From an uncultured Methanomicrobiales archaeon (GTDB lineage: Archaea > Halobacteriota > Methanomicrobia > Methanomicrobiales > Methanospirillaceae), in contig CAILCG010000026.1 of assembly GCA_903832665.1 (NCBI GenBank), forward strand, positions 1 through 64,000: a stretch of DNA of 64,000 nt, written 5' to 3'. Shown here one piece after another: positions 20,317 to 31,100 of this stretch (position 1 is the stretch's first letter; the number at the start of each line of letters is the position of its first letter). The notes beneath the pieces are model-generated. The model saw only the letters and a list, made by a program, of their open reading frames with translations, did no database searches and was not told the DNA's origin. Both the position numbers and the translations under genes were made by a program.

Positions 20317-20664
20317 TCATCCATTACTATCCGCACAGCATTCCTGTCCTGCATCAGGCGCATTCCTGTCAGAAAGGATCCGGGCGAGCGCTTTTTTCAC
20401 GAAATCATCGATCGATTCCATTGTCCCCCACGATTCCACCGTATATGCATCGGATCGTTCGGGATCAGAGATGATCAACACATTTCCCTCTTGGTTCGGC
20501 CCGGAAACATATTTTTTCCCGAGATGCAGGTGGTGGAGACCTTCCTCGTGGGACTTGGGCACCCTGGCATGAATGATCCAGTAGGTCAGGGCATCGGTCG
20601 CACTGATATAAATTTCATAATCCTGTTCGAATTTTTTTACGAGTGCCTGTGTTTGTTCTTTCAT
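20317..20664 (-). CDS. hypothetical protein in the encapsulin operon
   Basis: 115 aa, same strand, between wHTH and encapsulin genes. Confidence 0.7.
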   Translation of the reverse strand: MKEQTQALVKKFEQDYEIYISATDALTYWIIHARVPKSHEEGLHHLHLGKKYVSGPNQEGNVLIISDPERSDAYTVESWGTMESIDDFVKKALARILSDRNAPDAGQECCADSNG

Positions 20665-20690
20665 GGGGTAACCTCGCTAATTCTCTGTAA

Positions 20691-21488
20691 TTACTTCAGC
20701 ACACAGATGGACTCCGGTGCCCGGACCAGGAGGGCAAGACTTTCCGAAATACTGAACTCAAGCGAATCTTCATACGGGCCGTTGTACCCGATGCTCATAT
20801 CCTGCCCAATCACCAGAGAACAGTACTGACGACCGGAAGCGAGCACGACGCCGCCTTTTTTGAGGACCGGTGCCTTGATAACATCCCCGGCCAGGATCGT
20901 CCGGCAATGATCGATTTCCGTCCCGTCTCCCTGGGGATAACGCCGGAGGAGAAGGTTATACTGGGCGGGGGAGAGCGCCATACTGTAGGGACCGTGGAAC
21001 CCGGCATCATCCAGCTTGGTCACAGCACTGATGATCTGGTCGGCAGCAGCGCCAACCTTGTCCCACTTTGTCAGGGTCAGGGAACCGGATCCCTCCGCCT
21101 TGAGAAGCCCGGGGGCATCCATGATCCCGTTGAAGATGATATCATCTTCTTTCGCTGCACAGGTGATGGCAGCCCCCGCGACCGGGCCGGCATCCAGAAC
21201 CAGCCGGTCCCTTTCGCTTGCTGCAAGATCCCGCTTGTTTAAGAAGAACGATGTTGTCACCAGGTTCACCGGAATAAATGCACTGGTGGTGATTCCGTCG
21301 GGGGTCTCGAAGTCGCTGAGGGGTATGACCTTGAGCCCGAACCCGAACGGTCCGTCGATACTGAGCAGGCGCCTCCCGGAAAGCTGGCTTTTTGCTGCTT
21401 CGATCATGGTAGTGTCGAGCAGTTTCCAGGTTTCAGCGCTTATCGGGGCATCTTCTCTTCCAAGATAGTTTTTTTCCATGTTTTTCAT
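20691..21488 (-). CDS. encapsulin (family 1 / linocin M18-like) nanocompartment shell protein
   Basis: 265 aa; encapsulin-type N-term (YLGREDAPISAETWKLLDTTMIEAAKSQLSGRRLLSIDGPFGFG) and C-term (ILAGDVIKAPVLKKGGVVLASGRQYCSLVIGQDMSIGYNG...FSISESLALLVRAPESICVL). Confidence 0.93.
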   Translation of the reverse strand: MKNMEKNYLGREDAPISAETWKLLDTTMIEAAKSQLSGRRLLSIDGPFGFGLKVIPLSDFETPDGITTSAFIPVNLVTTSFFLNKRDLAASERDRLVLDAGPVAGAAITCAAKEDDIIFNGIMDAPGLLKAEGSGSLTLTKWDKVGAAADQIISAVTKLDDAGFHGPYSMALSPAQYNLLLRRYPQGDGTEIDHCRTILAGDVIKAPVLKKGGVVLASGRQYCSLVIGQDMSIGYNGPYEDSLEFSISESLALLVRAPESICVLK

Positions 21489-21491
21489 CTC

Positions 21492-21857
21492 CTATGATTG
21501 TTTTAAGGATCCGATCGTAGTTTCACCCTTGCCCTGGGAAGGGGCTTGTTCCGGGGGTGCCAGTGAAGCTGCCATTGTATCGACTTCGAGCGTCCCTTTC
21601 ATGAGATACGCATCCTCATCCCTTGAAAGGATGGAGATGAGCCGGGCAAACTCACCGACATGCACGCGTTCCTCATTGGCAATATCTATCAGTACCGCCT
21701 TTGCCAGGGGATTTTCCGTTGCATCTGCATGAGCAAGATAGGTGTGGACAGCCTCATGCTCGGCAGCAAGGTCAAGGCGCAGTGCCCGGACCAATTCCCC
21801 GTCAGTCATTGTTCGTTTCGGTACCATTCCGGAGAATGGATTAACAAATTCAGGCAT
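21492..21857 (-). CDS. encapsulated ferritin-like protein (EncFtn-type cargo) with C-terminal targeting peptide
   Basis: 121 aa; ferritin-like helices with EHEAVHTY and EERVH motifs; C-terminus GETTIGSLKQS resembles encapsulin cargo-loading peptides; 3 nt upstream of the encapsulin gene. Confidence 0.9.
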   Translation of the reverse strand: MPEFVNPFSGMVPKRTMTDGELVRALRLDLAAEHEAVHTYLAHADATENPLAKAVLIDIANEERVHVGEFARLISILSRDEDAYLMKGTLEVDTMAASLAPPEQAPSQGKGETTIGSLKQS

Positions 21858-21904
21858 TTTTTCACGTCCCTGTTAATTTTTTATAGGCTGGTTCTGGCTG
21901 TACG

Positions 21905-22543
21905 TTATTTCTTCATCTTTTCGAGCCGTTGGGCAATTGCGTTCCAGTTCACCAGGTTCCAGAACGTTTCAACAAATTTTGCCCGGTCGTTACGGTAGTC
22001 AAGGTAGTAGGCATGCTCCCAGACATCGAGAACCATCAGGATCTCAAAGCCGGGCATGAGATTCATGTTGTGTTTCTCCACATGCATGAGAAGTGGCCGC
22101 TCTGTCTTGCGGCAGAACGTCAGGACTGCCCACCCGTAGCCTTCCGCACTCGTTGCAGCCTGGGTGAACTCTTTTTTAAAGCGTTCAAAATTGGAAAACT
22201 CGCCATTGATGACTTTGGCCAGTTCACCTCATGGTGCACCTCCGCCTCCCTTTCCCGCCGGGGCCATATTTTCCCAGAACAGGTTATGAAGTTTGAAACC
22301 GCCAATGTGGAACGACAGTTCCTTGAGGGTTGCTTTCATATCGAGATCGGTATTTTCCTTACGTGCCTTGTCCAGTTTTTCAAAGATGCTGTTGGCGCCG
22401 TTCACGTACGCCTGATGGTGTTTCTGGTGGTGAAGCTTGAGCTGTTCTTCAGAGATATAGGGGGCCAGTGCCGAGTATTCGTACGGCAGTTTTGGTAAAG
22501 AATAAAACTTTTTTTCGTCCATACTTCTTTCCTCTGAACACAA
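21905..22543 (-). pseudogene. sod: Fe/Mn superoxide dismutase interrupted by one in-frame TGA
   Basis: 22229..22543 and 21905..22228 share one frame; [39 protein letters not shown]...[30 protein letters not shown]. Confidence 0.9.
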
Positions 22544-22903
22544 GGGGGCTGCCTCATCGGGCTACTCCCTGCTTACATGCCCATCGACTATGGGAGGGTA
22601 TAGGGTTTTGCCTGAATGTCAAACTGTAAGACAAAAAATGAAACATCGTCCGGAGGCCGGAAAAATCAAAATACGCGATTATCTTCGCGTATCGGAAAAG
22701 GTTGGGAAAGAATTGTGAGGATTTTTTCCGGGAAAAATTGCCGTGAATTTTATTCTTGTGGAAAAGATTGCGCAACACAGAACACGTTTCCTGGCAGGAA
22801 TAGACAAGACAAAAAAAATCAGGTACACGGAAAAATTGTTAATGCTGAGCAAAACGGGATTTTCCTGAACCGGGCAATCCGGCACAGGTCATGCCGGGTC
22901 ACA

Positions 22904-23959
22904 TCATTCCAGGAACGCTTCTTTCATCAGTTCTTCCTGTTTGCTGGTCAGATTAGTGGGGATCTGCACGATCACTTTGACAAGGAGATCGCCCCGGCTG
23001 TCAGAGTTCAGAAACGGCATGCCCTGTCCCCGCAGGCGAAAGATAGTATGACTCTGTGTGCCTTTGGGAATTTTTAACAGGGCGGTCCCCGTAAGGGTCG
23101 GAAGCGTGATCTCGCCTCCGAGAAGGGCCCGTGCGAGTCCCACAATTGCAGAAGTGTGCAGGTCGGCGCCATGCCGCTCAAATCGGTCATGTTTTTTCAC
23201 ATGCACCACTACGTAAAGATCACCGGGTGGTCCGCGGTTCACTCCGGCTTCTCCTTCCCCGGCAATTCTCAGGAACTGCCCGTCTTCAACCCCCCTGGGG
23301 ATCGTGACGTCAATCCTTCGTTCTTTCTGAAGGGATCCCTTTCCCTGGCAGGTCCGGCAGGGTTTCTCAACCCGCTTCCCGCTTCCCCCGCAGTCGGGGC
23401 ACTGGGCGACATTCATGACCTGGCGGTTTCCCACACTCTGGGGCTGCCGGAGTTCCCCGGTCCCCTTGCAGGTAGGACAGTCCCGGACAAAGCCGGGTTC
23501 AGCACCGGTCCCGTGACAGGTTCCGCACTCCGAATAATGAGGAACGGCAACGGTATTTTTTGTGCCATGGAATGCGTCGATCAGGGAGATCTCGATGTCG
23601 TACCGGAGATCCGCCCCCGCCCTCTGTCTCGCCCTTCTGGGTCCGCCGGAGAACGCATCGAAGATATCCCCGAGACCGAAATCCCGGAAGAGATCGTCAT
23701 AGCTGGGCTGCTTGTAACTGGCTGCATCACCGGGCGCGAAATCCGCATGGCCGACCTGGTCATACTGGGCTTTTTTCTGGGGATCGCTGAGAACCTGGTA
23801 GGCCTCATTGACTTCTTTGAACTTCTCTTCTGCTTCCTTGCTTCCCTTGTTGAGATCCGGGTGATACTTGCGGGCTTTCTGACGGAATGCTTTTTTGAGA
23901 TCATCCGCTGATGCATCCCGTTTTACGCCAAGAATCTCGTAATAGTCTGCAGCTGCCAT
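22904..23959 (-). CDS. dnaJ: chaperone protein DnaJ
   Basis: J domain with HPD, GF-type linker, four CxxCxGxG repeats. Confidence 0.95.
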   Translation of the reverse strand: MAAADYYEILGVKRDASADDLKKAFRQKARKYHPDLNKGSKEAEEKFKEVNEAYQVLSDPQKKAQYDQVGHADFAPGDAASYKQPSYDDLFRDFGLGDIFDAFSGGPRRARQRAGADLRYDIEISLIDAFHGTKNTVAVPHYSECGTCHGTGAEPGFVRDCPTCKGTGELRQPQSVGNRQVMNVAQCPDCGGSGKRVEKPCRTCQGKGSLQKERRIDVTIPRGVEDGQFLRIAGEGEAGVNRGPPGDLYVVVHVKKHDRFERHGADLHTSAIVGLARALLGGEITLPTLTGTALLKIPKGTQSHTIFRLRGQGMPFLNSDSRGDLLVKVIVQIPTNLTSKQEELMKEAFLE

Positions 23960-23975
23960 GGGAACTTAAAAAAAA

Positions 23976-25189
23976 TTATTTCTCATCGTGAACCTTAAAA
24001 TCGGCATCAACAACGTTTTCGCCACCCGGCCCGCTGCCGGCACTTCCCGGTTCGCTGCCGCCGGACGGGGCGGCGTCACGTCGAGCAGCACCATGTCTGT
24101 GATCTCCCCTCCGAGGATTGCACCCTGGATCGCAGCTCCCATGGCAACGCATTCCATCGGGTCAATACCCCGCTCCATCTTCTTGCCGACATGGTCCTCA
24201 ATGAACTTCTGGACAATCGGCATCCGGGTCGGTCCCCCGACAAGGATTACCTTCTGGATATCATCTTTGGTCAGTTTCGCATCCTTGAGCGCTGTTTCAA
24301 ACGGGGTTATACAGCGCTTGATGATGGGCTCGACCAGCTGCTCGAGTTTTGAGCGGCTCAGTTTCAGGGAGAGGTGCTTGGGTCCTGCCTGGGTGGCAGA
24401 GACATAGGGCAGGTTGATCTCGGTCTCAAGAACAGTGGAGAGCTCGATCTTTGCCTTCTCGGCTGCTTCTTTCACCCGGTTGATCGCCATCTTGTCTGTC
24501 CGGATGTCGATGCCCTCCATCTTCTTGAACTCGGACGCAATCCACTCGTAAATCGCATTGTCCATATCGGTGCCACCGAGCTGTGTGTCGCCCGAGGTTG
24601 CGAGCACCGTGAACGTTCCGCCGCCGAATTCCATGATGGTGACATCGAGCGTGCCGCCGCCCAGATCGAAAACCAGGATCTTGTATTCCCCGCCACGGTC
24701 GAGGCCATACGCCATCGAGGCCGCGGTGGGTTCGTTCACGAGCCGGACCACATCGAGGCCGGCGATCTTTCCCGCATCCTTGGTTGCGGTACGCTGGTTG
24801 TCGTTGAAGTACGCCGGGACCGTGATGACAGCCTTGGTCACGGGTTCTCCTAAGAACGCTTCTGCATCCCGTTTTATCTTCTGCAGGATGTAGGCAGAGA
24901 TCTGCTGGGGGGTATACTCCTTGTTGTAGATCTTATAGACGTGAGGAGTTCCCATCTTCCGCTTGGCTGCGGTCACTGTCCCATCGGGATTGGTTACTGC
25001 CTGGCGCCGGGCCGGTTCGCCCACCAGGAGTTGGCCGTCTGCCGTAAACGCTACATATGAAGGGAACATCTTGCCGGCTACCGTTGCTCCTTCCGCGGAC
25101 GGAATGATGGTCGGTTTTCCCCCGACCATGACGGAAGCCTCGCTGTTCGATGTGCCCAGATCGATGCCGATAATTTTTTCCTTACCCAT
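23976..25189 (-). pseudogene. dnaK: DnaK with intact nucleotide-binding domain but substrate-binding domain deleted and C-terminal tail out of frame
   Basis: [35 protein letters not shown]; after MVLLDVTP the frame is lost. The adjacent frame encodes [33 protein letters not shown], a DnaK-type tail. Confidence 0.88.
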
Positions 25190-25191
25190 GT

Positions 25192-25683
25192 TTAGTCACC
25201 TTTTTCTTCAGAGATCTGTTCAGCAATCTTTACTTTCGATGGCCTGATGACCCGGGATTTCAACCGGTAGCCTTTCCCCAGGTCTTCAAGGATCGTGTCG
25301 GTCTTCTCCCCGCACCGCTCCCTGCAGAGTGCTGCATGAAAATTCGGATCGAATTTTTTCCCGATACATTCGATCGGTTCGAGCCCGTAATCCGCAAGGA
25401 TCTTGACAAATTTTTTGTAGAGCATCTGCATGCCCTCCTTGTTTTTTTCATTCTCGATAGCGGGAAGCGCCAGCTCGAATTCGTCAAGGATCACCAGCAG
25501 ATCATGGATCAGCCTCTCATTGGCAAGAGCGATGATCCCATCCTTTTCTTTCGCCTGCCACTTTCGGTAATTGTCAAAATCTGCCTGAAGGTACTTCAAC
25601 TGGTTGAGACGCTCTTCTGCCAGACGGGTCTGTTCATCGAGTTCTTTTTTCAGTTGTTCAATGGTTTCCAATTCCATCACCAC
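25192..25683 (-). CDS. grpE: nucleotide exchange factor GrpE
   Basis: 163 aa; [28 protein letters not shown]; upstream of dnaK. Confidence 0.93.
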   Translation of the reverse strand: MVMELETIEQLKKELDEQTRLAEERLNQLKYLQADFDNYRKWQAKEKDGIIALANERLIHDLLVILDEFELALPAIENEKNKEGMQMLYKKFVKILADYGLEPIECIGKKFDPNFHAALCRERCGEKTDTILEDLGKGYRLKSRVIRPSKVKIAEQISEEKGD

Positions 25684-26082
25684 TCACTCGGGACGAAGGA
25701 ATTTTTTCGTTAATGCGCATAACTCCATCCCGGCAGACTCCCTATCTCCGGACAAGCCGGCATACACTCACGATTTTACCGTACTGCATTCATGACAACC
25801 GGCTGCAGACTTCCGGGTTCCTGATAGCAGCAATCACCCACCCGGGAGATCTTTCTCGGGTTACTAATCCTCCGTCATGAAATTCTCAGGAGGCATCAGG
25901 TACCTTTCCCGACCTTTTGATTCCATCAGAGTTTACTCTAAAGGGTATACGTCACACCCTTTTTGGGGATATTGATAAGGGCCTCTTATAAGGTTACCCG
26001 GAAGTGACAGATTACGAGACTCATTTTGAAACATCGCTGGTGGTTTAAACCGGGTCTTTTTTATTAAAAAAGCAACGAATAT

Positions 26083-26430
26083 TTACTGGGGGGTTTCCAG
26101 GATAATTTCCAGGATCCCGTCATGGAACTTCTTTCTGATAATGCGCGAACCCTCGGGAACCAGGACCTCCCGCTTCACAATCGCTTCGGGCATTAATGCT
26201 GAGATCACGAGCTGCCGTTTTTCCAGATCGATCCTGATATCCTCTTCAGGAATGCCGTGCAGCTGGCTTATGATACAGATCGAACCACCATTCTCGGATA
26301 TGCCCGTAGGAGGATCGATGATGGTTTTTCTCTTTTTTGGCTTCCTGGTAATTGTAGTCATAAGTTCCCTGAATAACTGGGCGAAAAATGTCCGGTTCAG
26401 CACCGGCTGTTTAAAAACTGCCAGAGGCAC
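26083..26430 (-). CDS. Hsp20/alpha-crystallin-like small heat-shock protein
   Basis: 115 aa (possible internal start at MTTITRKPKKR); LHGIPEEDIRIDLEKRQLVISALM...KKFHDGILEIILE. Confidence 0.7.
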   Translation of the reverse strand: MPLAVFKQPVLNRTFFAQLFRELMTTITRKPKKRKTIIDPPTGISENGGSICIISQLHGIPEEDIRIDLEKRQLVISALMPEAIVKREVLVPEGSRIIRKKFHDGILEIILETPQ

Positions 26431-26826
26431 GGGTATCCCGATTGAAATCTGCTGACAAACAAATCCACGAGTGTGGAATACCTGCCCCTGGCACTATATA
26501 CTGAATCAATCATTGTTTTGCACTGGTTGCGGCATGGTTTACTCTGGTGAACATATAGTTTGATCAAAACCCGTAACTCCTGAAAGATGCTCTTAAACAG
26601 AGACGGGTCCTGAATTGGTACATCCAACGTCTGGTGTTTCACCCCCTTTTGCCAGGAGCACAAGGCTCACAAAACCACCAGTTGGTTCGACACGACAAGT
26701 AGTTATGGGAATATCTCAGGAACTGTCTCAAATTTTAGAACTACCGGGATCTTTTTCCCGTGCCTGAAAAGCCCGGGGGACGCCAGTCTGCCTCACCGGC
26801 AACACTTGCCAGGATCTTAAAAAAAA

Positions 26827-28164
26827 TTATTCTTTTTTCTTTGACTCGCCAGCCCCATCCCCGAGGATAAGCTGGAAGACCACCTTGAAATCATTGAGTT
26901 GCTGCCGGATATATTTCTTCCCGGTTTCCGTGGGATAGTAGAGCTTTGACTTGCCCGACATCTTGATCTCCAGGTATCCTTTGGCCTCGAGATCATAGAG
27001 GAACATATAGATCCGGGCCTGGGAGATGAGAACCTTGTACCGGTTATGAATCTCATGGACGATATCATATCCCGAGATCGGCTTTTCCAGCATCGAGAGG
27101 ATCACCGGCTCGAGGAGTTTTTTCACCACATCCTCCACCGTTGCCTGGGGAACAACTGTGAGAGATTCTGTGGGGAATGTCGGCTGGGCAAAGGAGAGAT
27201 TCGTATCCTTGCCGGTGGAGATGATGATCTTGGTGATGCCTTCCGAAAGAAGCCGGATGTGACTGTGATCGAGATCGACAATATTCAAGGCGATAATTCC
27301 CGTGATGGGAACTCCGGCTTCCCGTTTTGCACGGATCAGGTTCTTAACAGCAATAATATCGGCAAATTCTTCGGTGTCGGAAAAATCAAAGAGGATATTG
27401 AGAGAGGCGGAGGGATCTGCGGGGGAAAGAGTGGCGGTACATTTCTCGAGGATACGGGGCAGGAAGAAGAGTTCCCCTTTCTTGATGCGCCGGGTGAACA
27501 GTTCTTTTTTCTGGATCTCCTGCAGGAAAAATTTATTGAGTGAGGACTGGTGGTAGGCAAAGAAGTACCGGCCTCCTTTCTTAAGCCCGGCTTCAAGCGC
27601 GGTCTTGAAGAGCGGCTCTTTTGCGGACGGGTCCAGGTACAGGAAAAGGATAATATCTGAAAAGATATCCTTTAAAAGAACCATCTGAACTTCAGGCTGG
27701 CCGATATACTCTGTTTCCGGCTCAACGGTCCCTGGCACGGTACCGGCCGGGGCTTTTGCCCGGGCTTCCTCTGCCAGCTTGCTCAATTCCCGCTCTGCAG
27801 CTTTCCGGAACAGGGCAACTTCGATGGCTGCTTTGATTTCCAGTTCATTGAAGGGTTTTACAATGTACCCGTACGGCCGGACCTGCTTGGCCTTCTCGAT
27901 GATCGCATCGTCTGCATAGGAAGTAACAAAAACAACCGGAATATCGAGTTCGCTGATGATTATCCGTGCAGCCTCAATGCCGTTGATCTTTTTGGGCATC
28001 ACGATATCCATCAGGATCAGGTCGGGCAACAGCTGCCGGGCCTTCTCGACTGCGTCTTCTCCGGTTGCGGCCAGTCCCGCAACCGTGTACCCCATCGTTT
28101 CCAGCACCTCGCTCAGCTGCATGGAAATGATCGCTTCATCGTCAACAACAAGAATCTTCGCCAT
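26827..28164 (-). CDS. response regulator: receiver, RecA-like/MEDS-like middle domain, PadR-type wHTH
   Basis: Canonical receiver (ILVVDDEA, LILMDIVMP, FVTSYAD, IVKPF); C-term SGYDIVHEIHNRYKVLISQARIYMFLYDLEAKGYLEIKMSGKSKLYYPTETGKKYI. Confidence 0.85.
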   Translation of the reverse strand: MAKILVVDDEAIISMQLSEVLETMGYTVAGLAATGEDAVEKARQLLPDLILMDIVMPKKINGIEAARIIISELDIPVVFVTSYADDAIIEKAKQVRPYGYIVKPFNELEIKAAIEVALFRKAAERELSKLAEEARAKAPAGTVPGTVEPETEYIGQPEVQMVLLKDIFSDIILFLYLDPSAKEPLFKTALEAGLKKGGRYFFAYHQSSLNKFFLQEIQKKELFTRRIKKGELFFLPRILEKCTATLSPADPSASLNILFDFSDTEEFADIIAVKNLIRAKREAGVPITGIIALNIVDLDHSHIRLLSEGITKIIISTGKDTNLSFAQPTFPTESLTVVPQATVEDVVKKLLEPVILSMLEKPISGYDIVHEIHNRYKVLISQARIYMFLYDLEAKGYLEIKMSGKSKLYYPTETGKKYIRQQLNDFKVVFQLILGDGAGESKKKE

Positions 28165-28168
28165 CTTT

Positions 28169-31100
28169 TCACTCCTTAAAACATATCGGGAAGTTCACCG
28201 TCACCGCAGAACCCCTCGGAGTACTTTCAACATCCAGTGTTCCCTGTAATTGTATTACAAGGCTCCGGATCAGTTTCAGTCCCAGGCTTGTCGATTTATC
28301 AACGTCAACATCGCCGGGAATACCGACACCGTCATCCCGGATACTGATAGAGACATTCTCTCCTGCTACTCCCACCATAACGAGGATTGTCCCCCGCTCC
28401 CTCCCCTTAAAGGCATGTTTGAATGCATTTGAGAGGACTTCGTTGATCACCAGGGCACAGGGAATTGCCTGGTCCACCGGAAGATACAGGTCCTCTGCCT
28501 CCACCGTGCAGGTAATCTCCGGTCCGGACTTCCGGTAGATGTTCAGGAGATCGGCCACCTGGTCCCGTATATGACCGCTCATATTGATCTTATCGAACTG
28601 TTTGCTCTCGTACAGCCGGGTATGGATCTGGGCCATGGTCTTGATCTTCATCATCACATCGGTCAGCACACTGCTGATGGCGGGATCCTGCGTCCTCATC
28701 CTCGTCATATAGAGGAGGCTGGAGATGATCTGGAGATTATTTTTAACCCGGTGGTGGATCTCCCGGATCAGTATCTCTTTTTCTGCCAGTGCAGCAACAA
28801 TCTTTTCATTTGCCTGTTTGGATTCGGTCACATTCCTGAAGTACCCGATGAGCCCGTCGATCTCGCCGGAAGCATTCAGTTTCGGGACAAAGGATACGGC
28901 AAAGAAGTTCTTCTCGCCCATGGGATCAAGCAGCGATATCTCCTGGTGCAGGGCGGCACCGCTCTCCAGGACCTGCTTCTTGATCCTTGTCAGGGTATCG
29001 GCATCTTCCCGGGATAACACTTCCTGGTCCGTTTTTCCAAGCATACCATTCACGGTGCGATCAAACGGGGGATTTATGACCTGGGTGTAACGGAGATTTT
29101 TATCCTGGACCTGGATATGGTCCGGTGTACTGGTCGCGATGATCCGGAATTTTTCCAGACTCTCCCGAAGGGCCTCTTCAGCCTGCCGGCGCTCGGTGAT
29201 ATCCCGGTAACTCCAGACCCTGCCAACGATTGCTTCACCAATCTTCTGGGGTTTGGAGTACCGCTCGAAGATCCGGCCATCGGCAAGACTGACAATATCA
29301 TAGCTCTCCCGTTCCGGGTGGGCATTGTAATCCTTTAACCGGGCGACAAACGCCCGGGAGTCCGCAACCAGGGGGGTCATGTACGCAAGGGCGGTCTTCT
29401 CCCCGGCCGCTTCGAGCCGGTGTTCCGGAATCCCCCAGATCTCGCAAAAGGTCTTGTTGTAACTGGTAATATTGCCGCTGGTGTCGGATACGAGGATTCC
29501 GTCTGCGGTGGAATCAAGGGCAGCATTGAGAAGGGAGGCGGTTTTTGTTGCCTTCTCTTCTGCAAGCTTGCGCTCCGTGATATCCTGCCCCTGCGCAATC
29601 GTCGAGGATATCTGGGAACCTTCCCCCTCGTACAGGAACGCAGTATTCCAGAGTACGATCTTTGTTTCTCCCGAAACGTGCCGGATGGGAATCTCAACGG
29701 ATTCCCACCGTTCGCCAACACTCGTCTTCTGGATGAGCTGTATGGATTCGTGCCGGGTTTTTTCCGGGAAGAGGATATCGAGTGGCTTGTTCAGTACCGT
29801 CTCTGATGAGAGACCGGTCAGGTACTCGGCAGCGCTGTTGAACCGCAGGATCCGGAATGCGGCGTCCCAGATAATGATCGGTGCACTCGCGTACTCGAAG
29901 AGATTCTCAAGATACAGGCTCGTGGACCTGAGGGTATCTTCAATAGTTTTCCGGGCGATTGCAGTAGCCGTGAGATCCGTAACAGCCTGCATCAGCTCGA
30001 GTTCGTCATCGGTAAAGCGGGTCCTTTTGCAGGTACCGAACAGGAGAGTTCCCAGGGTCCGGCCCTGGTAGACAATCGGGTAACACGCGTACCCGGTGGT
30101 TCCGAAGGAATGAATCGGGGAAGAACCGTCCCTGCCTGGGGTGACATCAAAGGCAATGATCCGTTCCCCGTCTCGGGCAACCCGGCCGCAGACTGCTTCA
30201 CCAAGATCCAGGTACTCAAACCGGCGGGCGTCTTCCCGGGAGATACCGGCGTACGCATTGAGGTACAGCTGATCTCCGCCTGCCTCAACAATATAATTGA
30301 AAAATGTCTGGCAGTCGAGATACTGCATCACCCGTTCCCCCACGGCCTGGATCACCCGTTCGGGTTTTTCAGCACCCAGGAGCCGGCGCGCCGCATCGGC
30401 AAGGATTTCGAGTTTACCGGACTCGCGTTTGAGTTTTTCTTCAATATCCCTGGGTTCGGAAATATCCTGGAGCGTGCCGGCAACAAGAGAACGGGAACCT
30501 TCAGTTATTGGAGTCAATCCCCGCAATTCCGTCCAGATTTTCTTTCCGGTCCCGGTAGTGATCAGCAATTCGAGAACAAAGGGTGCTCCGGTAGACATGC
30601 AGGTCTCAATCTTTTCCCGGATCAGCCTCCGGTCATCCGGGGAAAAATATTTGGATCCTTCTTCAAAACCGGGCCGGTAACTCCGGGGAGCCTCAATAAT
30701 ATCATACACTCCTTCAGTCCACTGGAGGTAATCCGTCTGAGGGTTTGTCATCCAGCCCCCCAGTTTCGCGTTTCTCTCGGTTTCCCTGAGGAACCGTTCG
30801 CTCCCGGCGAGCGCGTCTTCGGTCTTTTTGCGGGCGGTGACATCCAGCACCTGGGAATGAACCGAGATGAGATTTCCCTTCTCATCACGGAGTGCCGAAT
30901 TGTACCATTCGCAGTCAATGATCGAACCGTCTTTACGGTAGTTGCGGTTGCTGTGCATATTCCGGGGTTTCTTCCCCGCAAGCATCTCGGAGGAAATGGC
31001 AGCAACCCGGCCAACGTCATCCTCATGCACCCAGCGGAATTCACCCAGGTTTTTTCCCAGGATATCTTCTTTTGTCCAGCCAAATACCCGGCATGCCTCA

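Noticed and set aside
22229-22231. Selenocysteine as an explanation for the SOD UGA
   Set aside because: The position is a Gly/Pro-rich loop, not an active-site residue, and no SECIS or Sec machinery is visible here; nonsense mutation or error is simpler.
26397-26663. 88-aa ORF (LRVLIKLYVHQSKPCRNQCKTMIDSVYSARG...) as a transposase remnant
   Set aside because: Looks protein-like but I cannot tie it to a transposase family from sequence alone; needs HHpred.
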